From contig JAQVPY010000040.1 of the NCBI GenBank assembly GCA_028701815.1, forward strand, positions 1-14,317: 14,317 bases of DNA, written 5' to 3'. Shown in pieces: positions 1 to 7,140 of this stretch. How positions within the stretch are numbered: the first letter of the stretch is position 1; every line of letters starts with the position of its first letter. The position numbers and the translations under genes were made by a program. The DNA comes from Bacteroidales bacterium (GTDB lineage: Bacteria; Bacteroidota; Bacteroidia; Bacteroidales; BM520). The notes under the pieces were generated by a model. That model was not told where the DNA came from. It ran no database searches and saw only the letters and a program-made list of their open reading frames with translations.

Positions 1-1691
1 GCGATAACGATAGAGGTACGGCATTCCATAAGTTTTTCGAGGGCTTCGTGAACAGCTTTTTCAGATTCCGTATCGAGAGAAGATGTAGCTTCGTCGAGGA
101 GGAGGATAGGCGGATTTTTAAGCAGGGCGCGGGCGATACTTATTCTTTGTTTCTGTCCCCCCGATAATTTTGTTCCCTTGTCGCCAATAATAGTGTTATA
201 GCCGTCGGGGAGTTCCATAATAAAGTCGTGGGCGTTAGCTATTTTTGCCACGCGGATAACTTCATCGAGGTTGTAGTCTTTGATGCCGAAGGCTATATTA
301 GCTGCCACGGAGTTGTTGAAGAGGATAGTGTCTTGTGTGACAATACCGAGCATGTTGCGCAGATCGTCAATACGCAAGTCGCGGATGGGTATATTGTCTA
401 CGTCGACTTCGCCGGAAGTGCAGTCGTAGAATCGCGGGATAAGGTTTAGGATAGTAGTTTTTCCGGCACCGGAAGGTCCCACTATAGCCACATTCTGTCC
501 TTTTTGTATTTTCAGGTTGATATGTTTCAGCACGTCCGTGTCCTCATATTTAAAGCATACGTCTTTAAACTCTATGCTGTTGTCGAAGGTTTGTTTTCTG
601 ATAGCGTCCTGTTTTTCGACTATTACTTCTTCTGCCTGGAGTACTTCTTCAATACGGTCCATGGAGGCGGCACCTTTTTTAATATTGTAGTAGGCCTGAG
701 TGATAGATTTTATCGGGGGCAGCAGTTGTGAGAAGATGGCGAGATATACTATAAGCACCGGTGCTGACAGTGAATTTCCTGAAAGGACGAGTGAGCCGCC
801 GAACCATACGGCAATGACAGTGACGCATACGCCAAAAAACTCGCTGAGTGGTGTTGCGATATCGCGGATTCGATAGGTCTTTATCATCAGTTTGGTGTAC
901 TCTCTGTTGCTCTTGGCAAAATCTTCTGCGGCGGGGTCGATAGCGTTAAAAGCCTTGATGATTCTAAGTCCGTCGATGCTTTCTTCTATAATTGAAATCA
1001 ACCCGCCCATCTTAGACTGTCCGCGTTTTGCGGTCAGTTTCAACGTGCGGCTGATTCTTCCGATAACGTAGCCGCTGATAGGGAGGAGAATGAATGCGAA
1101 GCAGGTGAGTTTAGGGCTCATCATGAGCAGCGTTATGATATAGAATAATATGGTGACGGGCTCGCGTATGATAAGGATTAGTGAGCCCATGACGGAGTTT
1201 TCAATCTCTTGGACGTCGGAGGTCAGACGGGTGATGATGTCACCTTTCTTCTTTGAAGAGTAATAGGAGATGGGGAGAATCAGCACTTTGTGATATAATT
1301 CGTTTCGCATAAGTTGCAATACGCCGTTGCGTATTGGAGCGATGCAGAACGACTCCATATATCTGAAAAAATTTTTCAGGAGGAATAATACTATTATTAT
1401 TATAACAATGTATAAAAGCGCGGTTTGAGGCCCGGTGCTTTCAATGATGGAGTTAGTGTAATAATAGAAGTTGTCTTTTATCGTCTGCACCTGGAAGAAA
1501 TTATCCCACGATAAGGGGTCAGGTTGAGTTATTGCAACACTTTTTGTTTTAAACAGAATCTCAAAAACGGGGATAAAAAAGGCGAAAGAGACGAGCGAAA
1601 AAATAACGGAGAGCATCGTGAATATAAACACAAGTGTTAGATTTCCTTTGTAATTTCGCAGATATTGCAGTATTTTTCTTAGATTCTTCAT
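1..1691 (-). CDS. ABC exporter, fused permease and ATPase (MsbA-like), 3' end cut by window edge
   Basis: I translated this frame by hand on the minus strand; 563 codons are present, starting MKNLRKILQYLRNYKG. The N-terminal ~310 residues hold several hydrophobic segments of a type I exporter membrane domain. The nucleotide-binding domain follows, with Walker A GPSGAGKTT (K411), a Q-loop in IVTQDTILF, signature LSGGQKQR (509-516) and Walker B LLLDEA (D533, E534). The frame runs off the window at ...RTSIVI, so the H-loop His and roughly 40 last residues are outside; this is truncation by the window, not a pseudogene. The family exports lipids or hydrophobic compounds across the inner membrane, driven by ATP as a dimer. 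In Bacteroidota such genes are usually annotated MsbA-like, but lipid A core flipping cannot be told from multidrug export here. It diverges from rbfA and has its own -7 box 17 nt upstream of the start. Confidence 0.93.
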   Translation of the reverse strand, partial: MKNLRKILQYLRNYKGNLTLVFIFTMLSVIFSLVSFAFFIPVFEILFKTKSVAITQPDPLSWDNFFQVQTIKDNFYYYTNSIIESTGPQTALLYIVIIIIVLFLLKNFFRYMESFCIAPIRNGVLQLMRNELYHKVLILPISYYSSKKKGDIITRLTSDVQEIENSVMGSLILIIREPVTILFYIITLLMMSPKLTCFAFILLPISGYVIGRISRTLKLTAKRGQSKMGGLISIIEESIDGLRIIKAFNAIDPAAEDFAKSNREYTKLMIKTYRIRDIATPLSEFFGVCVTVIAVWFGGSLVLSGNSLSAPVLIVYLAIFSQLLPPIKSITQAYYNIKKGAASMDRIEEVLQAEEVIVEKQDAIRKQTFDNSIEFKDVCFKYEDTDVLKHINLKIQKGQNVAIVGPSGAGKTTILNLIPRFYDCTSGEVDVDNIPIRDLRIDDLRNMLGIVTQDTILFNNSVAANIAFGIKDYNLDEVIRVAKIANAHDFIMELPDGYNTIIGDKGTKLSGGQKQRISIARALLKNPPILLLDEATSSLDTESEKAVHEALEKLMECRTSIVI

Positions 1692-1708
1692 CAAAATTTT
1701 CTTAAGTG

Positions 1709-1716
1709 CAAAGTTA
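1709..1716 (-). promoter_or_regulatory. Bacteroidota -7 promoter box for the ABC exporter
   Basis: On the minus strand this reads TAACTTTG, a full match to TAnnTTTG. It ends 17 nt before the exporter ATG, so the leader would be only about 10-15 nt. I see no good TTG at the -33 position (the nearest TTG is only 12 nt away), so only the -7 part is supported. Confidence 0.6.
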
Positions 1717-1736
1717 AACGAAATTCTTCAATAATC

Positions 1737-1767
1737 TTTATTTTATCTATAAAAAACGATATCTTTG
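1737..1767 (+). promoter_or_regulatory. Promoter of rbfA and lolE-like gene, placed almost on the start codon
   Basis: TATCTTTG at 1760-1767 is a perfect TAnnTTTG box. TTTA at 1737-1740, 19 nt upstream, is one base off the -33 consensus TTTG. Only four bases (CGCC) separate the box from the rbfA ATG, so transcription is expected to begin at or within a few bases of the start codon. Together with the minus-strand box at 1709-1716 it forms a compact divergent promoter in an 80-nt spacer. Confidence 0.65.
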
Positions 1768-1771
1768 CGCC

Positions 1772-2110
1772 ATGGAAACGATTAGACAACAGAAAGTGCA
1801 GACTCTTATCCTTCATGAGATAGGAGAATACCTGAGAATTAAAACAGAAGAATGGGCACCGGGGATGATGCTTACCGTAACAAGAGTCGGTATCTCGCCG
1901 GATTTATCCATCGCGAAAGTATATGTTAGCATCTTCGGGAAGGAAGACCATGCCGGGGTGCTTACTGTTATTAAGGAAAAAACGAAGGAGATTAGGTATA
2001 ATCTCGGCAGGAAAGTAGGGAAACAGATGAGAATTGTACCCGAGCTCGTGTTTTTTGAAGATGTGTCTCTTGACTATATAGAAAATATCGACAGGCTTCT
2101 TAAATCATGA
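1772..2110 (+). CDS. rbfA: Ribosome-binding factor A
   Basis: A 112-residue protein, the usual length for RbfA. The family has a single KH-like fold and binds the 30S subunit to help mature the 5' end of 16S rRNA, especially in the cold. The family pattern is visible: an N-terminal helix with IRQQKVQTLILHEIGEYL, a central strand with LTVTRVGISPDLSIAKVYVS, and the C-terminal signature RIVPELVFFEDVSLDYIENI followed by DRLL. The ATG at 1772 is the first possible start after the promoter box and gives the expected N-terminus. Its TGA overlaps the ATG of the downstream permease as ATGA, so the two genes are very likely translationally coupled. Confidence 0.93.
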   Translation: METIRQQKVQTLILHEIGEYLRIKTEEWAPGMMLTVTRVGISPDLSIAKVYVSIFGKEDHAGVLTVIKEKTKEIRYNLGRKVGKQMRIVPELVFFEDVSLDYIENIDRLLKS

Positions 2111-3318
2111 GATTTCCTTTGTATATAGGATTTCGATATCTTAAGTCGAAGAAAAAACACAATGTGATTAATATTATCTCGTGGATTGCCGCCACCGGTA
2201 TCGGTGTTACGACAGCCGCCCTGATAATAGTACTGTCGGTTTTTAACGGCTTTGAACAACTCGTAAGGTCTCTATATACTTCTTTTGATCCCGACATACA
2301 GATCTCCGCAAAGTTCGGAAAGACTTTTTCGCCGGCGACTGTTGATAAAGACAGAATATCTGCCTTGGATGATGTCACCGCCGTTTATGAGGTCGTTCAG
2401 GAGAACGTCTTGCTGAAAAATGACGACAAACAGATCATAGCCTCTTTTAAGGGCGTCGAGGACACATATTTCGACAGGGGGAAACTCTTCGACTATATTG
2501 TGGCCGGAGATGAAAAGACTATTAAGTTGGGATTCGGAGTGGTCGGTTTTGGTATAAGCTATTATCTCAATCTCAATAATTTCGACCTTCCCCGTCCTAT
2601 TACCCTGATGGTCCCCAAAAGAACGGCTTCAAATCTGCTGAATCCACTTAATGCCTTCAATACTAAGGTGCTCCCCGTGGGTGCCGTGTTTTCGCTGCAA
2701 CAGGAACTCGACGACAAATACCTTTTTGTCCCCGTCTCCATGGCACGTGAACTCCTGGATTATACCGATGAGGTCTCTTATCTCGAGGTCGCATTGGGCA
2801 ACAGACAGAAAACAGGGGCCGTAAAAAAAGATATCCAACAGATCGTGGGCGACAACTTTGTAGTGAAGACTAATTTTGAATTGCAGGATACCCTCTATAA
2901 GATGATGCACGCCGAAAAGATCGCCGTATTTCTGATACTCGCCTTTATTATTCTGATATCAGCCTTTAATATTATTGGATCGCTGTCGATGCTGGTAATA
3001 AACAAGGAAAAAGATATCGCCATCCTTCATAGTATGGGCGCGACACTTAAAGATATAAAGAAAATATTCTTCAACGAAAGCCTGATGCTTACACTTATTG
3101 GCGCCTGCTCCGGTCTGGCAGTGGGCTTCGTTATCTGCCTGCTGCAACAGAAGTTCGGAATAATTACTTTCGGACAAGCCGACTCTTTCGTTATTAATAG
3201 CTATCCCGTATATATGATGTTCCCCGATTTTATCGTTGTATTGCTTACAGTTATACTCATAGGAATAGTCACCTCTCTAATCCCCGTCTCTAAACTGAAA
3301 GTCAAAGTAGATTACTGA
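2107..3318 (+). CDS. FtsX-family ABC permease, LolC/LolE-like lipoprotein-releasing subunit
   Basis: A 403-residue protein with the LolC/E plan. A first membrane segment lies at about residues 20-46 (starting VINIISWIAATGIGV, ending before NGFE). A periplasmic MacB-like domain covers about 50-265. Three more membrane segments follow at about 272-298, 325-346 and 373-393. The cytoplasmic loop after the second segment, INKEKDIAILHSMGAT, is the typical FtsX coupling region that contacts the ATPase. In Gram-negatives the LolCDE complex extracts mature lipoproteins from the inner membrane and passes them to LolA; Bacteroidota often have one LolC/E-like protein acting as a homodimer. No LolD ATPase is encoded nearby, so it must come from elsewhere. 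The start overlaps the rbfA stop (ATGA). The substrate is inferred from family alone; a MacB-like exporter is the alternative. Confidence 0.85.
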   Translation: MRFPLYIGFRYLKSKKKHNVINIISWIAATGIGVTTAALIIVLSVFNGFEQLVRSLYTSFDPDIQISAKFGKTFSPATVDKDRISALDDVTAVYEVVQENVLLKNDDKQIIASFKGVEDTYFDRGKLFDYIVAGDEKTIKLGFGVVGFGISYYLNLNNFDLPRPITLMVPKRTASNLLNPLNAFNTKVLPVGAVFSLQQELDDKYLFVPVSMARELLDYTDEVSYLEVALGNRQKTGAVKKDIQQIVGDNFVVKTNFELQDTLYKMMHAEKIAVFLILAFIILISAFNIIGSLSMLVINKEKDIAILHSMGATLKDIKKIFFNESLMLTLIGACSGLAVGFVICLLQQKFGIITFGQADSFVINSYPVYMMFPDFIVVLLTVILIGIVTSLIPVSKLKVKVDY

Positions 3319-3342
3319 TTATAAAAAAAGTCTTTAAAAAAA

Positions 3343-3373
3343 TTTGCTACTTTCTTAATATATTGTAAATTTG
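3343..3373 (+). promoter_or_regulatory. Promoter of the ppiD-like gene
   Basis: TTTG at 3343-3346 and TAAATTTG at 3366-3373 are separated by 19 nt, a full match to the Bacteroidota consensus. The box lies 35 nt before the ATG at 3409. The leader is very A/T rich (AATTTTTAAGAAAAAAATA), as favoured for translation initiation in this phylum where Shine-Dalgarno sites are rare. Confidence 0.75.
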
Positions 3374-3408
3374 CAAACTCAAATTTTTAAGAAAAAAATA
3401 TTAGTAAA

Positions 3409-5532
3409 ATGGCAGCAATAGGTAAAATTAGAAAGTATTACGTAGTTTGCATGATTCTCATCGGGGTAGCTTTATTGGCTTTTATCGTCGGTGATTTTGG
3501 AAGAACAGGTAAAAACCCCGCAGACGTTCCGGTAGGAACAATAGACGGAGAGAAGATAACACAGAGGGATTTTGCATCGGAAGTTGACAGAATTACAACT
3601 GTTAGAAGTTTTGATACAGATCCGACCGCGCTTGCAGAGATGAGCTATAACATCAGACAATCTGTGTGGAACGACATGGTGAAACAAGCACTCTTGAATG
3701 AAGAATATGACAAGTTCGACATAAAAGTTTCCGTTGAAGAGTTAAATGACTTGATAAGAGGACCTAAACCTCACTCTTATATCGTTTCTAATTTTAAAGA
3801 CCCTGCAACGGGGGCTGTTAACTATGAACAACTCAACTATTTCCTCGAAAACTTGAATAATCCTCAAATTATCAGTAGCGATATGAGACAGACTTATCTG
3901 TATATCGAATCCATGATTAAAAAGGAAACAGCAGAGAACAAGTATAATGCTCTTATTACCAAGGGCATATATGTTCCTACCGCTTTTGCACTTAAGGAAC
4001 ATAATGATAAGTTGACGAAATATGATGTTAAACTTGTCGCCAAGAGATATAAAACAGTTCAAGACTCTACCGTAGTTGCTTCTGAAGCTGATTATAAGAA
4101 GTATTATAATGATAATAAAGAGAACTTCAAGGTCGCTGAACTTGCGGACATCGCTTATGTGGAATATGATATCAAGCCGACGCAGGAAGATAAGGATGCT
4201 CTCATTGCTTCTATCAATTCTCTGTATGAAGAGTTTCAGACCACTCAAAATATCCAGGCTTTTGTAGCTTCTACTTCGGAGACTCAACTCTCAAATGCGT
4301 GGCTCTCGGCAGCAGATATGACTCCGGCCATGAGTGAAAAGGCTTTCAATGCCGAACCAGGTGATTTTATTCCTCCTTTCGAAGACAATGAACGGCTATG
4401 GTTTGCAAAGGTTATAGATGCTCAGAAACGCCCCGACTCTTTAAACGCTTCCCATATTTTAATCGCATATTCGGGCGCTCAAAATGCTTCAAGCGCTACA
4501 AGAACTAAAGAACAGGCACAGGCATTGTCAGACAGTCTCCTTAAAGTTGTTAAGAAAACTCCTGCTTCTTTTGCAGAAGTAGCTGCTCAATATTCAGACG
4601 ACCCGTCGGTAAAAGATGAAGGCGGTAACCTCGGCTGGTTTACAGATGGAATGATGGTCGCCCCATTCAATGATTTTGCTATTGAGAATAAAGTCGGTAC
4701 TATCGGCGTGGTTGAGACGGTGTTCGGATACCATATCGTTAAAGTCGACGACAAGACTGCTGATGTAGATAAGGTTAAAATGGCTATCGTTTCACGTACT
4801 ATCGTTCCAAGCGAACAGACCTATACGAACGCATATCTGACTATGAGTAATTTTGCGGCTAATGTTAAGACTTGCGAAGAAATGGAAGCAGCAGCAGCTG
4901 AAAAAGGTTATAATGTTAAAACTTTTGACGCAGCAGAACGTATGACTCAAAATATCGTGGGAATTCCTAACTCTCGTGAGGTTATCAGATGGGCATTTAA
5001 TAAAGATACCAAGGTCGGTCAGGTCTCCAAGATCTACGAATTTGAAGATAAACTCGTTGTCGCCGCTCTTAAGACACATCAACAAAAAGGCTATAAGTCT
5101 TTCGCAGATGCTAAAGAAGAGATGACCCCGTTTGTTTTAAGAGACAAGAAGGCTGAAGTTGTCGCACAGCAATTGCAAGAAGCAGTAACAGGCGCGAAGA
5201 CTATCGATGAGGTAGCCGTTAAAGTTGATGAGCCTATAGAGTCTTCCGAAATAACAGGCAATATCTCCAATCTTGGAAAATTCGGCTCAGAGCCATTTGT
5301 TATCGGTGACATCTTCGGTGCTCCTGCCGATGTAGTCGGCGGTCCTGTAAAAGGCGAACAGGCTGCTTACGTTTTTGTTAAAACCTTGAAAGAATCCCCG
5401 GCTGAAAAGGCTGACTTCTCCGCTGACCAGCGCAGAATGGAATCCCAACTCGCGACGAGAGTTACACGCAGGGCTGTTCCGGAAATTCAGGAAAACGCTA
5501 AAATAACTGATAATAGAGATATCTTCTATTAA
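3409..5532 (+). CDS. PpiD-like membrane-anchored peptidylprolyl isomerase / periplasmic chaperone
   Basis: A 707-residue protein. It has a short basic N-terminus and one membrane anchor at about residues 10-28, then a SurA_N/PpiD-type chaperone region beginning VGTIDGEKITQRDFASEVDRI. A parvulin domain covers about 345-447. The domain shows ASHILIAY with His349, the FAEVAAQYSDDPS loop, GGNLGWF, and the closing FGYHIVKV with His442, so both parvulin histidines are present and isomerase activity is plausible. PpiD proteins stand at the exit of the Sec translocon and help newly exported proteins fold. The protein is longer than E. coli PpiD (about 620); the extra length lies in flanking segments that look like degenerate parvulin halves. 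It is monocistronic by context: its own promoter, and a convergent neighbour with terminator hairpins at 5547-5572 and 5583-5622. The ATG at 3409 is the only sensible start before the anchor. Confidence 0.9.
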   Translation: MAAIGKIRKYYVVCMILIGVALLAFIVGDFGRTGKNPADVPVGTIDGEKITQRDFASEVDRITTVRSFDTDPTALAEMSYNIRQSVWNDMVKQALLNEEYDKFDIKVSVEELNDLIRGPKPHSYIVSNFKDPATGAVNYEQLNYFLENLNNPQIISSDMRQTYLYIESMIKKETAENKYNALITKGIYVPTAFALKEHNDKLTKYDVKLVAKRYKTVQDSTVVASEADYKKYYNDNKENFKVAELADIAYVEYDIKPTQEDKDALIASINSLYEEFQTTQNIQAFVASTSETQLSNAWLSAADMTPAMSEKAFNAEPGDFIPPFEDNERLWFAKVIDAQKRPDSLNASHILIAYSGAQNASSATRTKEQAQALSDSLLKVVKKTPASFAEVAAQYSDDPSVKDEGGNLGWFTDGMMVAPFNDFAIENKVGTIGVVETVFGYHIVKVDDKTADVDKVKMAIVSRTIVPSEQTYTNAYLTMSNFAANVKTCEEMEAAAAEKGYNVKTFDAAERMTQNIVGIPNSREVIRWAFNKDTKVGQVSKIYEFEDKLVVAALKTHQQKGYKSFADAKEEMTPFVLRDKKAEVVAQQLQEAVTGAKTIDEVAVKVDEPIESSEITGNISNLGKFGSEPFVIGDIFGAPADVVGGPVKGEQAAYVFVKTLKESPAEKADFSADQRRMESQLATRVTRRAVPEIQENAKITDNRDIFY

Positions 5533-5546
5533 TAGATAAGAAATAT

Positions 5547-5572
5547 TTAATGAAAGATTTTTCTTTCATTAA
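5547..5572. terminator. AT-rich hairpin at the junction of ppiD and mltG
   Basis: The arms 5547-5556 (TTAATGAAAG here) and 5563-5572 form a perfect 10-bp stem around a 6-nt loop (ATTTTT). It starts 14 nt after the ppiD stop and contains the mltG stop codon and its last codons. Neither flank has a clean long T-run: GAGCATTTT follows on plus and ATATTTCTTAT on minus. It may therefore act weakly on both strands, or protect 3' ends. Confidence 0.5.
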
Positions 5573-6602
5573 GAGCATTTTGATACGCCCGTGCATTTGT
5601 TAAATGCCGGGCGTATGTTTTTGCAAACACACTCTTCCCCGACATATCAGGATCGGCACAGAAGAATAAATAGTCGTGACGCTCGTAATTTAATACCGCG
5701 TCAATGGAACTTACCGAAGGAATCCATATCGGTCCCGGAGGTAACCCCAAATATTTATAGGTGTTGTATGGGGAATCAAGCCTCTTGTGAGTCCTTAATA
5801 CACGTCTTATCATCTGCCCCGTGTCGGCTAAAAAGACTAATGTGGGGTCGGCCTGGAGCATCATCTTCTGATTTAAACGGTTGATATAAACTCCGGCAAT
5901 AGCCGGCCTGTCTTCATTTAAAAAGGTCTCCCTCTCTACAATAGACGCTAAGGTGATGACCTCTTCTATTGAGAAATCCATCGCTTCAGCCTTTTTTAAA
6001 CGATCTTCCCAAAAGATGTCGCTCTCCTTTTTCATCCTTCTCCAGAACTGCTCTGCGTCGGCAGACCAGTAAAACTCGTAGGTGTTGGGGATAATCATCG
6101 TATATGCTGTCGATGGCGTTAGTCCTAAGGACTCAAGAAAAAGTCGGTTGGTATATGCCGACACTATTGATGCCGAATCTGCTGACAGCTGCTTTGCTAT
6201 ACTCCCCGCGAGAGTGTAGATGTCTTTGCTGCTGTTGAAAACGACTTTTACCGGCGTCTGACGTCCCGCAATAAGCAGAGAGACAATGTCTTTATTCGAC
6301 ATCCCCTCCATAATAATATATCTGCCGGACTTGATGTTTTCGGGGTATTTTTTCCATGTTGCATATTTGACAAACGCATCCGGATGTATTAATACGGAGT
6401 CTTCGGTGAGTTTTTTTCTTATGGTGTTAAAACTCGTGGTGTCTCTGATATAAAGAGAATATTGCGCCTTTTTGTTTTGCAGGGCGTTGCTTTTGAAAAC
6501 CATGCAATAAACGGTGATGGCACACGCAGCTGTAATTACTGCAAGGGCACCGAAAATAGATAACAGGGTAATTAGGACTACTTTACGTTTTCTGTTTGCC
6601 AT
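5547..6602 (-). CDS. mltG: Endolytic murein transglycosylase MltG (YceG-like)
   Basis: A 351-residue inner-membrane protein. A basic start (MANRKRKV) is followed by a single membrane segment at about 8-34. A LysM-like region at about 48-112 precedes the YceG catalytic domain. The catalytic motif LASIVERET is intact, with the likely catalytic Glu at 223. The following AGVYINRL, LQADPTLVF and SPYNTYKYLGLPPGP blocks are the usual family landmarks. The family cleaves nascent glycan strands next to the membrane and is thought to set strand length and end elongation. It is the last gene of the dapF-GNAT-mltG operon, starting only 4 nt after the GNAT stop. Its 3' end is unusual: the codons for residues 329-340 form a 15-bp hairpin, and the stop codon lies in a second hairpin, so its coding end doubles as the terminator region of the opposing ppiD gene. 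Confidence 0.93.
   Translation of the reverse strand: MANRKRKVVLITLLSIFGALAVITAACAITVYCMVFKSNALQNKKAQYSLYIRDTTSFNTIRKKLTEDSVLIHPDAFVKYATWKKYPENIKSGRYIIMEGMSNKDIVSLLIAGRQTPVKVVFNSSKDIYTLAGSIAKQLSADSASIVSAYTNRLFLESLGLTPSTAYTMIIPNTYEFYWSADAEQFWRRMKKESDIFWEDRLKKAEAMDFSIEEVITLASIVERETFLNEDRPAIAGVYINRLNQKMMLQADPTLVFLADTGQMIRRVLRTHKRLDSPYNTYKYLGLPPGPIWIPSVSSIDAVLNYERHDYLFFCADPDMSGKSVFAKTYARHLTNARAYQNALNERKIFH
5583..5622 (+). terminator. Strong intrinsic terminator for ppiD, encoded inside mltG
   Basis: The outer arms 5583-5591 (ATACGCCCG) and 5608-5616 (CGGGCGTAT) pair perfectly. After one bulged T at 5592, the inner arms 5593-5598 (GCATTT) and 5602-5607 (AAATGC) pair too, leaving a 3-nt loop. This gives 15 base pairs with a GC-rich base. 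On the plus strand G and then five Ts (5618-5622) follow, the form of a Rho-independent terminator. It lies 50 nt after the ppiD stop. On the minus strand no T-run follows (CAAAATGC), so read-through of mltG mRNA should be tolerated. Confidence 0.72.
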
Positions 6603-6606
6603 GACT

Positions 6607-7140
6607 TTATTCTTTATTTATTAGTTGATATGAGAACTGACTTTTCCATCTGTTGTCGATATAAAGCCATTCTTTTTTCTCGCCGCATCTGACGAAACCT
6701 TTTTTCTCAAAAAGACCGACGCATGTTGTGTTGTCCTCTTCAATGTCACAATACAGCTGTTTAAGATTTAATATTTCGAAAGCATAGTCTATTAGAATAT
6801 TCAAGGCGTCAACTGCAAAATTGTTGCCTCTGTTCTTCTCGGAGATCATGATTCCTATCGCTGCTCTTCTATGTCGCGGATTGAAGTCGGTGAGGTCGAT
6901 ACATCCGACAGGCGTGTTGTCGGCCGACTTGTCGCAGATCATCAGTCGCAACTGTTTGGTTGTATAGATGTCGTAGTCTTTAGAGAAGTCTATATAAATG
7001 GCGATAGTGTCTTTAGAGTAGGGAGTAAGCGTGTTGCCGTACTGCCACAACTCGGGTGCATTTTCCCATGTATAGAGGATGTCGGCGTCTGAAGGCTCAA
7101 GGGCGCGAAGCAATATTCTGTCATTTTCAAGTTGTATCAT
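6607..7140 (-). CDS. GNAT-family N-acetyltransferase (RimJ/RimL-like), substrate unknown
   Basis: A 177-residue single-domain protein. The start DRILLRALEPSDADILYTWEN is the typical opening of the RimJ/RimL-type GNAT group. Later parts of the fold are clear: AAIGIMISEKNRG (strand 4 and the pyrophosphate loop), ALNILIDYAFEILNLKQLYCDI, and the closing NTTCVGLFEKKGF. The acetyl-CoA loop reads RGNNFA (residues 104-109) where the family normally has RGxGxA, so one glycine is replaced by Asn. The enzyme transfers acetyl from acetyl-CoA to an amine of a protein or small molecule; nothing in the sequence names the acceptor. It lies between dapF and mltG with an ATGA overlap to the former and a 4-nt gap to the latter, so it is co-expressed with peptidoglycan genes. 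Confidence 0.85.
   Translation of the reverse strand: MIQLENDRILLRALEPSDADILYTWENAPELWQYGNTLTPYSKDTIAIYIDFSKDYDIYTTKQLRLMICDKSADNTPVGCIDLTDFNPRHRRAAIGIMISEKNRGNNFAVDALNILIDYAFEILNLKQLYCDIEEDNTTCVGLFEKKGFVRCGEKKEWLYIDNRWKSQFSYQLINKE

Noticed and set aside
228..731. Two plus-strand open frames (228-449 and 504-731).
   Set aside because: They lie antisense to the ABC exporter, whose Walker A, signature and Walker B motifs are in the minus frame.
1..1691. Pseudogene status for the ABC exporter because the H-loop is missing.
   Set aside because: The frame is open to the first base of the window and the missing part is simply beyond the edge.
3319..3342. A terminator after the lolE-like gene.
   Set aside because: The region has A- and T-runs but no stem longer than a few bases with a GC-rich base.
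3742..4287. A 181-codon open frame antisense to the ppiD-like gene.
   Set aside because: The plus frame has intact parvulin and membrane-anchor motifs; the antisense translation is Ile/Arg/Ser-rich with no recognisable domain and no promoter. It is a shadow frame.
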